Assembly (NCBI RefSeq): GCF_051257895.1
Contig: NZ_CP194331.1
Location: forward strand, 434,001-498,000
Direction: 5' to 3'
Source: Gallionella straubiae
GTDB taxonomy: Bacteria; Pseudomonadota; Gammaproteobacteria; Burkholderiales; Gallionellaceae
DNA length: 64,000 bases
In this document: positions 47,261 through 56,787 of the stretch, piece by piece
Layout: every line of letters starts with the position of its first letter
Numbering within the stretch: position 1 is the stretch's first letter
Position numbers and translations under genes: made by a program
The notes under the pieces: model-generated
What the model was told of the DNA's origin: nothing
Seen by the model: only the letters and a program-made list of their open reading frames with translations
The model's database searches: none

Positions 47261-48184
47261 ATGCAGACTGCTTACATCACTCATCCCCTCTGCCTCAAGC
47301 ACGACATGGGCGAATACCATCCGGAATCGCCGGCGCGCATCCATGCCATTGAGGACCGGCTGATCGCCGCCGGGCTGATGGATTACCTGCAGCGCCACGA
47401 GGCGCCGGAGGCGACGCGCGAACAGTTGCTGCGCGTGCATGACGTAGACTATGTCGATGCTATTGCGGCTGCCGCGCCACAGCACGGCATGGTGCAGCTC
47501 GACCCGGACACCGCGATGAACCCGTTCAGCTATCCGGCCGCCCTGCGTGCGGCGGGTGCGGCGGTGCTGGGCGTGGATCTCGTGATGGCGGGCAGGGTCG
47601 AGAACGCCTTCTGCAACATCCGCCCGCCCGGCCACCACGCCGAACGCGGGCGCGCGATGGGCTTCTGCATCTTCAACAACGTCGCGGTCGGCGTGGCGCA
47701 TGCGTTCGCGCAGCATGGCCTCAAGCGCGTCGCGATCGCGGACTTCGACGTGCACCACGGCAACGGCACCGAGGACATCTTCCACGACGATCCGCGCGTG
47801 ATGCTGTGCTCCACCTTTCAGCATCCGTACTATCCCTACAAGGGGGCGGACAGTGGCAACGACCACATCATCAACGTGCCGCTTCCCGCCGGAACCGATG
47901 GGGCCGGTTTCCGCGCCGCGGTCACGCAACACTGGCTGCCCGCGCTGGAGCGATTCCGGCCCGAGTTGCTGCTGGTCTCGGCAGGCTTCGACGCGCACCG
48001 CGACGACGACATGGCGGGGCTGCGCCTTACCGAGGCGGACTACGCCTGGGTGACGGCGGAGGTCAAGCGAATCGCCGAGGAATATGCGCAGCGCCGCATC
48101 GTTTCGGTGCTCGAAGGCGGCTACGAACTGCCCGCGCTGGGGCGCAGCGCGCTGGCTCATCTCAAGGTGCTCAGCGGCCTTTGA
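47261..48184 (+). CDS. Histone-deacetylase-family amidohydrolase
   Basis: The 307-residue zinc enzyme of the HDAC/AcuC/acetylpolyamine amidohydrolase family removes acetyl groups from lysines or polyamines. The start HPLCLKHDMGEYHPESPARI, charge-relay His pair RPPGHHAE, zinc ligands DFDVHHGNG and later SAGFDAHRDD, and the end SVLEGGY are all present. No signal peptide is visible. The divergent arrangement with the acetyltransferase suggests reversible protein acetylation controlled from one intergenic region. A role on small molecules cannot be excluded. Confidence 0.95.
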   Translation: MQTAYITHPLCLKHDMGEYHPESPARIHAIEDRLIAAGLMDYLQRHEAPEATREQLLRVHDVDYVDAIAAAAPQHGMVQLDPDTAMNPFSYPAALRAAGAAVLGVDLVMAGRVENAFCNIRPPGHHAERGRAMGFCIFNNVAVGVAHAFAQHGLKRVAIADFDVHHGNGTEDIFHDDPRVMLCSTFQHPYYPYKGADSGNDHIINVPLPAGTDGAGFRAAVTQHWLPALERFRPELLLVSAGFDAHRDDDMAGLRLTEADYAWVTAEVKRIAEEYAQRRIVSVLEGGYELPALGRSALAHLKVLSGL

Positions 48185-48308
48185 TTTTCTCCTCGAAATA
48201 ACCCGGTTTTTCCGTTCTGTTTCCCGCTTTGCCTGCCGTCCGAACTGCTATCTTGACGGTGTGGTAATGGGTGCAATCGCGCACCGGCCAGCACAAGGGA
48301 GCAGCGCC

Positions 48309-50927
48309 ATGTCGAAACCAGCCATCATCCGACTCGTCAACAACGACAGCGAGGAATACATCGCCGAATCGCAGGCCATCCAGGAGGCACGCGCGCGCAT
48401 CGAGGCCGAGGCGCAGGCGGACATTTCCGCGCAGGCGCGCGCCCGCGCCGAGGCGCACGCGCGCGCAGTGGCCCAGGCGCGCGCGCGTACCGAGGCGGAG
48501 CTGGCCGCGCTGATCGAGGCCAACAGCAAGGACGAGGTACGCCTCGGGGAGATCACTCAGGCCAAGCTCGATGCCGAGAAGAAGCTGGCCCGCGAGCTGC
48601 AGGAGAAGCTGTCCTGCGAGCTGCGCATCCAGGAAGAAAACCAGGCGCGGCTGCGCGCCGAGCAGGAGGCGCAGGACGAGATGAACCAGCGCCTCCAGCA
48701 CGAGCTGTTCGCGCGTACTGCCGCCGAGAGCCGGACCAAGGCGGAGCGCGAACTTGCGGTGCTGATCGAGCAGCAGCGCAAGGCGGAGCAGGATGCCAAG
48801 CAGCGCGCCGAGGCCGAAATCCATTCCATCCGCATCAGCATTTCTGAGATATTGGCACGTACCGAGCATGCGGTTGCGGAGCGCCTTGCGGCGGAGCAGG
48901 CGCAGAAGGAGCATGCCGAAGAAAAGCTGCGGCTGGAGTCGCGCCTGCGCGAAGCAGCCTTGCAGCGCGCGGAAGCGGAAGCCGAGGAGGCGCGCCTTGC
49001 CAAGGTGCGGACCGACGCCGAACTGGCCGAGCTGGAGAAGATCGGCCAGCGCGCCGAGGCCGAGCAGCGCGCCACCCAGGCGGCGGAGAACCGCGCGAAG
49101 CTGGAGCAGGAGCTTGCAAAGCTTGCCCAGGAAAAGGAATCGACGGATCAGGCGATCGCGCGCGCCATCGAGGAAAAGATCGGCAAGGAGCAGCTGACCG
49201 TCGAACTCGCGGCCTCCAAGCTCCAGACCGAGCGGGCCGCCGCCGAGGCTGCGGATTCGCGCGCGCGCGCCGAGGCGATGGTGCTGCAGGAAATCGAGCA
49301 GCGGCTGGCCGCATTCCGCGACGCCGAGCAGGCCGCGAAGGCGCGGATGGCGGCGGAGCAGACTGCCGCGGCGCTTGCCGCCCAGCGCAAGCTCGCCGAG
49401 GAGCAGGCAAGGGTCGATGCCGAGTCGCGCGAGCGCGACGAGCGCCTCGCCCACGAGATGGCCCGTCAGCGCGCCGAAGCGGAAGCCGCCGCGCGGGTGA
49501 CGGCGGAGCGCAAGCTCAAGGCCGAGCAGGAGGCGGCTGCGCTGCTGCAGGCTCAGACCGAAGCCGACAAGAAGGTATTGCAGCAGCGCGAGGAAGCCAA
49601 CACCCTGCTGCGCCGCGCCGAGCAGGAGGCGCGGGATCGGCTGAATGCCGAGGCCACGGCCAAACAGGCTGCCGCGCACAAGCTCCAGGCGGAGCAGGAT
49701 CTGGCCATGCTCGCCCAGCAGCATGCAGAGGCGGAGCTGCTTGCCGCACGGGAGATGGACGCCAGACTGCAGGCCGAAAAGCGCGAGATCGATGCGGCAA
49801 ATGAGCGCATCACCACGGCGCGCGAGGCGCTGCGGATGGCCGAGCAGAACATCGAGGCCGAGAAGCAGGCCCTCGCCACAATCGAGGCGCGCATGGCGGC
49901 CGAGCTGCGCTCCATCGAGGCGTATAACGAGTGCATCAAGCTCGAGACGCGCGCCATTGAGGCCGCCGAGGCGACTGGCAGGCTGAATGAGCAGGCCGCG
50001 CAGGTCGCGCGGGAGAAGGAGCTGGCGGCGGTGCGCCTCATGAACATGGCCAAAGTCCGCGCGGATGAGGAAAGCCGGGCGCTCCAGGCGACGGAGGAAA
50101 GAATCCGCGCCGAGGCGCATGCCGCCGTGGCCTTCCGCAAGCAGATCGCCGATGCGGAACTGGCGCGCGACACCGCGACGCAGCATGCGGAGGAAATGGC
50201 GAGGCTGCATGTCGAAGAGGCACGCAAGGCCGCGGCAGCGGAGCGGGAACGCCTGCAAGCCGAGGAGGTTGCACGGCAGACGGCGTCGGAACAGGCGGCC
50301 ATGGCGGAGCGTGCCGGACAGCTTGCGCAGCGCCAGCATGAGGAAGGGCAAAAACTGCTGGAGCAGCAGCGGGTAAAACTGGAAAACGAGCAGCGGCTGC
50401 TGGCCGAGATCGAAATGCGCGTGAAGGCCGAGACGCAGGCGAATGCGATTCTGGAAGAACGCGAAGCCGCCGAACAGCGCGCCCGCGAAGCGGCGCAGAC
50501 CAAGGCAAGACAAGCGCAGAAAGCGGCGCAGGCCGCGGGGCTACGCGCCGAACTGGAAGAGAAGGAAAGCGCGCGTCTGCGCGCGCAAGCGGAGCAGTCG
50601 AGCGCCGAAGCGGCCGTGCTTCAAGCGGCGGCAGGTTCGCGCAGAAACCAGAGAATCGGCTGGCTGGCGATAGGCGCGGGGCTGGTTTCGGCCGTGGCAG
50701 CGCTAGGGCTTACGCTGTCGGTGCTGCAGCCGCAGGAAACTTCCCTCACCCAGCCAATTATTGCCGCACAGCCGGTAGCCATGCAGCCGGGCGTCACGGT
50801 GCAGGCAGAGGAAAATGCCGCTCCGGCCGAAGCGGCAATTGGTGAGGACAAGCCGGAGACCTATCTGGTACTGGGCGGCCTGAAGATGACCGATAGCCTC
50901 GCACAGAAAGAAGCAGCCGGGCAGTAA
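48309..50927 (+). CDS. Large Ala/Glu-rich coiled-coil protein with C-terminal membrane anchor
   Basis: The 872-residue protein is almost entirely alpha-helical coiled coil (about 20-775), made of Ala, Glu, Arg, Gln and Lys heptads (ARARAEAHARAVAQARARTE). One transmembrane helix follows at about 784-803 (IGWLAIGAGLVSAVAALGLT), with a 65-residue tail beyond. There is no signal peptide, so the rod is probably cytoplasmic and anchored in the inner membrane. GGGAGC precedes the ATG at 48309. I do not recognise the family. It resembles filament-forming or cell-architecture proteins. The repeat-rich coding sequence also opens long minus-strand frames, which I treat as shadows. Confidence 0.85.
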   Translation: MSKPAIIRLVNNDSEEYIAESQAIQEARARIEAEAQADISAQARARAEAHARAVAQARARTEAELAALIEANSKDEVRLGEITQAKLDAEKKLARELQEKLSCELRIQEENQARLRAEQEAQDEMNQRLQHELFARTAAESRTKAERELAVLIEQQRKAEQDAKQRAEAEIHSIRISISEILARTEHAVAERLAAEQAQKEHAEEKLRLESRLREAALQRAEAEAEEARLAKVRTDAELAELEKIGQRAEAEQRATQAAENRAKLEQELAKLAQEKESTDQAIARAIEEKIGKEQLTVELAASKLQTERAAAEAADSRARAEAMVLQEIEQRLAAFRDAEQAAKARMAAEQTAAALAAQRKLAEEQARVDAESRERDERLAHEMARQRAEAEAAARVTAERKLKAEQEAAALLQAQTEADKKVLQQREEANTLLRRAEQEARDRLNAEATAKQAAAHKLQAEQDLAMLAQQHAEAELLAAREMDARLQAEKREIDAANERITTAREALRMAEQNIEAEKQALATIEARMAAELRSIEAYNECIKLETRAIEAAEATGRLNEQAAQVAREKELAAVRLMNMAKVRADEESRALQATEERIRAEAHAAVAFRKQIADAELARDTATQHAEEMARLHVEEARKAAAAERERLQAEEVARQTASEQAAMAERAGQLAQRQHEEGQKLLEQQRVKLENEQRLLAEIEMRVKAETQANAILEEREAAEQRAREAAQTKARQAQKAAQAAGLRAELEEKESARLRAQAEQSSAEAAVLQAAAGSRRNQRIGWLAIGAGLVSAVAALGLTLSVLQPQETSLTQPIIAAQPVAMQPGVTVQAEENAAPAEAAIGEDKPETYLVLGGLKMTDSLAQKEAAGQ

Positions 50928-50942
50928 CGCCTCGGCGGTTTC

Positions 50943-53498
50943 TCAGTCTTTCAGCAGGGCGTTGCGCAGCGCCTCCGCCTGCTCAGGTTGAGCAAGCGCC
51001 GCGCCGCTGATCCAGAACACGTCCTCCGCCCGGCTCCCTAACGTGTTGATCTTGGCGCGGTGCAGGCGGATGTTGTGCCGGTCCAGCACCAGCGCGATGC
51101 GCGCGAGCAGGCCGGGACGATCCCCGGCAATCAGCGACAGCACGTGCATGCCCTTGTTGTCCGGTTTGATCTCGACCTCGGTTTCGATCGGGAAGTGCTT
51201 GAGCTGCCGGCTCACGCGCCCCGATGCGGCGTGCACGACCGGTTTGGCCTGCGCGATCTGCTGCGCCAACTCGAATTCGATGTAGGTCATGATGTCGCGG
51301 TAGGCCGTCTCGCCGCGCGCGGCCTCCATGATCTGGAAACTGTCCAGCGCGTAGCCGTGCCGCGTGGTGTGGATCTTGGCCTCGACGATGGTGTAGTTCA
51401 TGCGTGCGAAAAAATTACAGATGCGCGCGAACAGCGCGCGCTGGTCGGGGCAGTACACCATGACCTGCAGACCTTCGCCGGCGCGGCTGATGCGCGCCTT
51501 CACGATGGGCGCGGCGGGGTTGACCTTGAAGGCCAGCAGGCGGGTGTGCCAGGCGATTTCCTGCGGGTCGTGATCGAGGAAATAGCTGTCGTCGAGCTGC
51601 GCCCACAGCAGCTGGTAGGCATCGGGCGTCAGCGCATAGAGGTTGAGCGCGTCGGCCGCCGCGCGGCGGATTTCGCCGAGCCGGTCGGCGACCTTGCCGT
51701 CGCTCAGGTAGCGGCGCGTCTGCCAGAACAGCTCCTCCAGCAGCTTGGCCTTCCATGCGTTCCAGATTTCCGGGTTGGTGGCGCGCACGTCCGCGACGGT
51801 CAGCAGGTACAGCGCGACGAGGTAGCGGTCGTTCCTGATCCTCGCGGCGAAATCCGCGATCACGTCGGGATCGGAGAGGTCCTGCTTCTGTGCGGTGGCG
51901 GAAAGGATGAGGTGGTTTTCCACCAGCCACACGATGAGGCGGGTGTCGGCATTGTTGATCTGGTGCTGCACGCAGAACGCGTGCGCATCCTTCCTGCCGA
52001 GCTGCGAATGGTCGCCGCCGCGCCCCTTGGCGATGTCGTGGAACAGCCCGGCGATATACAGCACCTCCGGGCGCGCGAATTCGCCCATCAGCCTGCTGCA
52101 CAGCGGAATTTCCCCGGCGTATTCCGGTGCGGTGAAGCGGCGCAGGTTGCGCACCACCATCAGGATATGTTCGTCCACCGTGTAGACGTGGAACAGGTCG
52201 TGCTGCATCTGCCCGACAATGCGCCCGAAGGCGGGGAGGTAGCGGCCGAGGATGCCGTACTGGTTCATGCGCCGCAGCGCGTGCAGCACCCCATGCGGCT
52301 GGCGCAGAATTTCCATGAAGCACGAGCGGTTCGCCGGGCTGCGGCGGAATTCCGCATCGATGCGCCGCTGCGCGCGCCACAGCGCGCGCAGCGTTCTCGC
52401 ACTCGGATCGCTCAGCTCGCCATGCTGCTCCATCAGCAGGAACAGTTCGAAGACCGCCTCGGGCGTATGTTCGAAGAGTTGCTCATCGCGGATATCCAGC
52501 CGCGTGCCGACCATCCTGAACCGGTCGTTCAGGATGCGCCGCACCGGCGTTTCGCCGAACAGGTAGTCGTGCAGGTTCTGCAGCATGATGGTGTTGAACT
52601 GGCGCACCGCGAGCTTGGTGCGGTAATAGCTCTGCATCAGGTGCTCGCTCGCGCGGCGGTTGGCCGAGGCGCGGATGTCCATCTGTTCGGCGAGCGGCGT
52701 CTGGAAGTCGAACAGCAGGCGGTCCTCATGCCGCTTGGCGAGGTAATGCAGGCGGATGCGCAGGGTCGCGAGCAGCGCGCTGTGGCGCGCGACCTGGCGT
52801 GCCTCGGCGGCAGTGAGCAGCCCGATTTGTGCGAGCTCGCTCCAGTGTGTGCCCAAGCCGGCCGCGCGCGCGATCCAGGTGACGGTCTGCAAGTCGCGCA
52901 GGCCGCCCGGGCTTTCCTTGAGGTTGGGTTCGAGGTTGTAGTCCGCCTCGGTATAACGCGCGTGGCGCCGCTGCTGCTCCTGCAGCTTGGCTAGATAGAA
53001 GGCGCGCAGGTCGAGGCGCTGTCGCACGCTGTCGCCCAACTCATTGAACAATTCCTTGTTGCCGCAGAGCAGGCGCGCTTCAAGAAGATTGGTCTGCACG
53101 GTGACGTCGGCTGATTCGATCAGACACTGCGCCACGGTGCGGACGCTGTGCCCGACTTCGAGCCCGATGTCCCACAATATTCCGACCAGTTCGTGCAACT
53201 GTTGCCGCAAGGCGTCATCCGGATCGGCATCCAGCAGGATCAGCAGGTCGATGTCCGATCTGGGGTAGAGCCTGCAGCGCGCGTAGCCGCCCACCGCCGC
53301 CAGCGCGATATGTTGCGGCATGGCGAGCTGCCGCCAGACGCGGCGCAGGTAGCGGTCGATCAGCCGGGTGTGCGCGGCGAGCAGGCGCGCCGCATTGTTG
53401 TGCTCCAGGAAGCTCTGCTCGAGTGCCGCGCGGTCGCCGCGCAACGACTCGCGCAGCGCGGCGATTTCGTCACGGGGATGGCGGGGGAGGGCAGCCAT
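50943..53498 (-). CDS. glnD: Bifunctional uridylyltransferase/uridylyl-removing enzyme GlnD
   Basis: GlnD modifies P-II in response to glutamine. The 851-residue protein has a nucleotidyltransferase domain (VGGYARCRLYPRSDIDLLIL), a helical linker, an HD hydrolase domain (FHDIAKGRGGDHSQLG) and two C-terminal ACT glutamine-sensing domains (VMVYCPDQRALFARICNFFA; LSLIAGDRPGLLARIALVLD). All active-site motifs are present. The start at 53498 overlaps the end of map by 29 bp. Its substrate gene glnB is at 31717. Confidence 0.97.
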   Translation of the reverse strand: MAALPRHPRDEIAALRESLRGDRAALEQSFLEHNNAARLLAAHTRLIDRYLRRVWRQLAMPQHIALAAVGGYARCRLYPRSDIDLLILLDADPDDALRQQLHELVGILWDIGLEVGHSVRTVAQCLIESADVTVQTNLLEARLLCGNKELFNELGDSVRQRLDLRAFYLAKLQEQQRRHARYTEADYNLEPNLKESPGGLRDLQTVTWIARAAGLGTHWSELAQIGLLTAAEARQVARHSALLATLRIRLHYLAKRHEDRLLFDFQTPLAEQMDIRASANRRASEHLMQSYYRTKLAVRQFNTIMLQNLHDYLFGETPVRRILNDRFRMVGTRLDIRDEQLFEHTPEAVFELFLLMEQHGELSDPSARTLRALWRAQRRIDAEFRRSPANRSCFMEILRQPHGVLHALRRMNQYGILGRYLPAFGRIVGQMQHDLFHVYTVDEHILMVVRNLRRFTAPEYAGEIPLCSRLMGEFARPEVLYIAGLFHDIAKGRGGDHSQLGRKDAHAFCVQHQINNADTRLIVWLVENHLILSATAQKQDLSDPDVIADFAARIRNDRYLVALYLLTVADVRATNPEIWNAWKAKLLEELFWQTRRYLSDGKVADRLGEIRRAAADALNLYALTPDAYQLLWAQLDDSYFLDHDPQEIAWHTRLLAFKVNPAAPIVKARISRAGEGLQVMVYCPDQRALFARICNFFARMNYTIVEAKIHTTRHGYALDSFQIMEAARGETAYRDIMTYIEFELAQQIAQAKPVVHAASGRVSRQLKHFPIETEVEIKPDNKGMHVLSLIAGDRPGLLARIALVLDRHNIRLHRAKINTLGSRAEDVFWISGAALAQPEQAEALRNALLKD

Positions 53499-54264
53499 CG
53501 GAAACGGTCAGCACTTCGAAGCCGGTTTCGGTGACGAGGATGGTGTGTTCGTATTGCGCCGACAGGCTGTGATCCTTGGTGACTACCGTCCAGCCGTCGC
53601 CGAGCTGCTTGATGGCCGCCTTGCCGGCGTTGACCATCGGCTCGATGGTGAAGATCATGCCGGCTTCGAGCCGCGCGCCCGTGCGGGGGCGGCCGTAATG
53701 CAATACCTGCGGCTCTTCGTGGAAGAGCCTGCCGATGCCGTGGCCGCAGAATTCGCGCACCACGCTGTAGCCGAGCGGCTCGACGTAGCTCTGGATGGCA
53801 TGGCCGATGTCGCCAAGGTATGCGCCCGGCCTGACCGCGCGGATGCCGCGCCACAGCGCCTCGTAAGTGGCTTCACATAGACGCCTGGCCTGGATCGACG
53901 GCTCGCCGACATAGAACATCCGGCTGCTGTCGCCGTGGTAATCGTCCTTGATGACGGTGATGTCCAGGTTGACGATGTCGCCGTTCTTGAGCGCCTTGTC
54001 GCCCGGCACGCCGTGGCAGACCTGGTGGTTGACCGAGGCGCAGATCGATTTGGGGTAGGGCGCATGCCCATGCGGTGCGTAATCGAGCGGGGCGGGAATG
54101 CCATGCTGCACGTTGACGATATAGTCGTGGCACAGCCTGTCCAGTTCGTTGGTCGTCACGCCCGCCTTGACGAACGGCGTGATGTAGTCAAGCACCTCGC
54201 TGGTCAGGCGGCCGGCGACGCGCATTTTTTCGATTTCCTGCAGGGTTTTGATGGTTATGGGCAT
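53470..54264 (-). CDS. map: Methionine aminopeptidase, type I
   Basis: The cytoplasmic enzyme removes the initiator methionine. At 264 residues it has the five metal ligands in NLDITVIKDDYHGDSSRMF, GHGIGRLFHEEP, MIFTIEPM and the final Glu in EHTILVTETG. The N-terminal MPITIKTLQEIEKMRVAGRL is typical. It is the first gene of a map-glnD pair and overlaps glnD. The Pro-rich C-terminus (GCPPPPSP) lies within that overlap. Confidence 0.97.
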   Translation of the reverse strand: MPITIKTLQEIEKMRVAGRLTSEVLDYITPFVKAGVTTNELDRLCHDYIVNVQHGIPAPLDYAPHGHAPYPKSICASVNHQVCHGVPGDKALKNGDIVNLDITVIKDDYHGDSSRMFYVGEPSIQARRLCEATYEALWRGIRAVRPGAYLGDIGHAIQSYVEPLGYSVVREFCGHGIGRLFHEEPQVLHYGRPRTGARLEAGMIFTIEPMVNAGKAAIKQLGDGWTVVTKDHSLSAQYEHTILVTETGFEVLTVSDGCPPPPSP

Positions 54265-54445
54265 GTGGTTTGTGCTGTTTTTGGTACGGCTTTCGGGATG
54301 ACCGAGAATATCATGCGGTCCGGATTGCCGACAATCGGGATTGCAGGCAATCGCGAACTGGAACTAAACTAGCGCCGCGTTTGACCAAGCAGTGCAGCAA
54401 TTCTTATGCAAGGGTCAAACCGGACAATCTCACATTGGAGGCAAC

Positions 54446-54796
54446 ATGAAAAAATCGTTAGCAATCGTCCTGTTTCTTTCTGCCAGCGTAAACGCCTATG
54501 CCGTGGATGGCGGCGCGGTGGTCGGCGGCGCAGTCGGCGGCGCGGCCGGTGCGGCAATCGGCCATAACATGGGCGGCAGGGATGGCGCGATCATAGGCGC
54601 GGCAATCGGGGGGGCGACCGGGGCGGCGGTCGGCAGCAGCAACAGTGCGCCCGCAGTTCAAACGGCTCCGGTGCGGCCGGTATCTACACGCAGCGTGGAG
54701 GATGACGATGAACACCGGCGTCACGACAACGGGCTGCATCTGGGGCAGCAGAAGGATAAGCACAAGAAAAAACGCGAACGGCGTAGCGAAGACTGA
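54446..54796 (+). CDS. Small exported glycine-zipper protein
   Basis: The 116-residue protein has a Sec signal (MKKSLAIVLFLSASVNAYAV) and a glycine-zipper stretch (VVGGAVGGAAGAAIGHNMGG, then IIGAAIGGATGAAVG) of the kind found in outer-membrane or periplasmic stress proteins. The tail is highly charged (HRRHDNGLHLGQQKDKHKKK). GGAGG lies six bases before the ATG. It is a single gene ended by the terminator at 54823. The function is unknown. Confidence 0.85.
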   Translation: MKKSLAIVLFLSASVNAYAVDGGAVVGGAVGGAAGAAIGHNMGGRDGAIIGAAIGGATGAAVGSSNSAPAVQTAPVRPVSTRSVEDDDEHRRHDNGLHLGQQKDKHKKKRERRSED

Positions 54797-54822
54797 TTGA
54801 TCGGCTGACCTGATTCCGGGTA

Positions 54823-54858
54823 AACGAGAGGCACGGCAACGTGCCTCTCGTTTTTTTT
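54823..54858 (+). terminator. Strong intrinsic terminator shared by convergent genes
   Basis: AACGAGAGGCAC and GTGCCTCTCGTT make a 12-bp perfect stem around GGCAAC, followed by eight Ts. The U-tract runs into the stop codon of the minus-strand permease gene. Confidence 0.92.
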
Positions 54859-56083
54859 ATTGGTAGCGCAAGGCTTCGATCGGGTCGAGCTGCGCGGCCT
54901 TTTTCGCCGGATAGAAGCCGAAGAAGATGCCTACCGTCGCGGCCACGCCGAAAGCCACGACGGCCGAACTGCCCGAGATGATGACCATCGTGCCGGTCAG
55001 CGCGTTGACCAGCAGCGCGCCGCCGATTCCCAGCAGCAGGCCGATGAAGCAGCCGGCCAGCGAGATGATGATGGCCTCCAGCAGGAATTGCAGCAGGATG
55101 TCCTTTTCACGCGCGCCGATCGCCATGCGGATGCCGATCTCGCGGGTGCGCTCGGTCACCGAAACCAGCATGATGTTCATGATGCCGATGCCGCCTACCA
55201 GCAGCGAGACCGAGGCGATCGCGCCGAGCAGCAGCGACATGGTGCGCGTGCTTTCTGCGGCCGAATCGGCGGCGGCGGTAAGGTTGCGCAGAAAGAAGTC
55301 GTCATCCATGCCCTCGCGGATGCGGTGCCGCTGGCGCAACAGCTCGGTCATGGATTTTTCCACCGCCGGCATGGACTCCTGGGTGGTGGTCTGCACCATC
55401 ATCATGCGCACCGACCCCGGAAACTGGGTGCCGAACACCTGGCGCTGCGCGGTGGTGAGCGGGATGATGATGCTGTCGTCCTGATCGCGCCCGTCCATGC
55501 CCTGGCCCTTGACCGCCAGGGTGCCGAGGATGACGAAGGGGCTTTGGCGGATGCGGATGGTCTTGCCGACCGGGTCCTCGTCGCCGAACAGGTTCTGCGC
55601 GGCGGTCTTGCCGATCAGCGCGACGCGCGTGGCGGAGCGCACGTCGGATGAGGTGAAAGCCGCCCCCGCAGTCACTTGCCAGGCACGCGCCTCAAGATAG
55701 TTGGGCGTGGTGCCGATGATGGAGGTATTCCAGTTGTTCGGCCCGTACACGACCTGCGCGTTGCCGGGGTGGATCGGCGCCGCTGTTTGCACGCCGGGCA
55801 GTTCGGCGATGGCCTCGGCATCGCCGACCGTCAGCGTGTAGTTACCGCCGCCGCCAGTGCGCACGCCGCCTACCGAGCGGCTGCCGGAGAGCAGGACGAA
55901 CAGGTTGCTGCCCATCGCGCTGATGGTCTGCTTGATGGCATATTGCGCGCCTTGCCCGATGGACATCATCAGTACCACCGCGCCGACGCCGATCACCATG
56001 CCGAGCATGGTCAGCATGGTACGCAGCCGGTTGGCGCCCATCGCGCGCCAGGCTTCGCCGAGCATGGTAAACACCATGCTCAT
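54857..56083 (-). CDS. MacB/FtsX-like ABC transporter permease
   Basis: The 408-residue permease has one N-terminal transmembrane helix (TMLGMVIGVGAVVLMM), a large periplasmic domain (about 45-285) and three C-terminal helices with the SVTERTREIGIRMAIGARE coupling motif and a final AKKAAQLDPIEALRYQ. In full MacB the ATPase is fused; here it is a separate gene whose end overlaps this start (ATGA). It probably forms a tripartite export machine with the adaptor and TolC-like gene upstream in the operon. The substrate is not shown. Confidence 0.95.
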   Translation of the reverse strand: MSMVFTMLGEAWRAMGANRLRTMLTMLGMVIGVGAVVLMMSIGQGAQYAIKQTISAMGSNLFVLLSGSRSVGGVRTGGGGNYTLTVGDAEAIAELPGVQTAAPIHPGNAQVVYGPNNWNTSIIGTTPNYLEARAWQVTAGAAFTSSDVRSATRVALIGKTAAQNLFGDEDPVGKTIRIRQSPFVILGTLAVKGQGMDGRDQDDSIIIPLTTAQRQVFGTQFPGSVRMMMVQTTTQESMPAVEKSMTELLRQRHRIREGMDDDFFLRNLTAAADSAAESTRTMSLLLGAIASVSLLVGGIGIMNIMLVSVTERTREIGIRMAIGAREKDILLQFLLEAIIISLAGCFIGLLLGIGGALLVNALTGTMVIISGSSAVVAFGVAATVGIFFGFYPAKKAAQLDPIEALRYQ

Positions 56084-56787
56084 GCTGAGTGTTCCAGTTG
56101 CGGCGTCGGCTGGTCGCTGACGATGCGGCCATCATGGAACCTCACCTGGCGCTTTGCATGATGCGCGATATCCGCTTCGTGGGTGACCAGCACGATGGTG
56201 ATGCCTTCGCGGTTGAGCGCCTCGAATAAAGCCATGATTTCCTCGCTGGTGTGGCTGTCGAGATTGCCGGTCGGCTCGTCGGCAAGCAGCAGGCGCGGGC
56301 GATTGACCAGCGCGCGGGCGATTGCGACACGCTGCTGCTGGCCGCCGGAAATCTTGTTGGGCATGGAGTCTGCCTTGTCTCCCAGCCCGACCCTGGCGAG
56401 CAGGTCGCGGGCGCGCCGCTGGCGTTCTTCGCGCTCCACCCCGCAATAGATCAGCGGCAAGGCGACATTGTCCAGCAGCGACATGCGCGGCAGCAGGTTG
56501 AAGCCCTGGAACACGAAACCGATGGTGCGATTGCGCAGCAGGGCCAGCTCATCCTTGCTCAGTTCCGCAACGCTGCGGCCATCCAGCGTGTAGCGTCCGG
56601 CAGTAGGCTTGTCGAGGCAGCCGAGGATGTTCATGAAAGTGGATTTTCCCGAGCCGGACGGGCCCATGATCGCGACGAATTCGCCGGCAGAGATGTCGAG
56701 GCTGACGTCTTTCAGCGCAGGGAACAAACCGGCAGAAGTCTCGTAGGACTTGTGCAGGTTTTCGATACGGATGACGGAATCCGCCAT
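56080..56787 (-). CDS. MacB/LolD-type ABC transporter ATPase
   Basis: The 235-residue ATPase has Walker A GPSGSGKST, Q-loop, signature NKISGGQQQRVAIARAL, Walker B LLLADEPTGNLD and switch His in LVTHE. GFVFQGFNLLPRMSLLDNVA is typical of the MacB/LolD group. Its start overlaps the adaptor stop (TGATG) and its end overlaps the permease start, showing translational coupling. It powers the permease by mechanotransmission in this family. Confidence 0.95.
   Translation of the reverse strand: MADSVIRIENLHKSYETSAGLFPALKDVSLDISAGEFVAIMGPSGSGKSTFMNILGCLDKPTAGRYTLDGRSVAELSKDELALLRNRTIGFVFQGFNLLPRMSLLDNVALPLIYCGVEREERQRRARDLLARVGLGDKADSMPNKISGGQQQRVAIARALVNRPRLLLADEPTGNLDSHTSEEIMALFEALNREGITIVLVTHEADIAHHAKRQVRFHDGRIVSDQPTPQLEHSA

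Noticed and set aside
47195..48160. Longer start for the acetyltransferase reaching back to 48160
   Set aside because: The extra 300 or so residues are antisense to the deacetylase gene; the ATG at 47194 has a ribosome site and fits the family start.
45656..48184. Plus-strand frame of 842 codons covering the acetyltransferase gene and the deacetylase
   Set aside because: Only the last 307 codons (from 47261) match a family. The first part is the mirror of the minus-strand acetyltransferase.
48171..50513. Minus-strand 780-codon frame opposite the coiled-coil gene
   Set aside because: Leu/Arg/Gly-rich mirror of Ala/Glu codons; no start signal or family motif.
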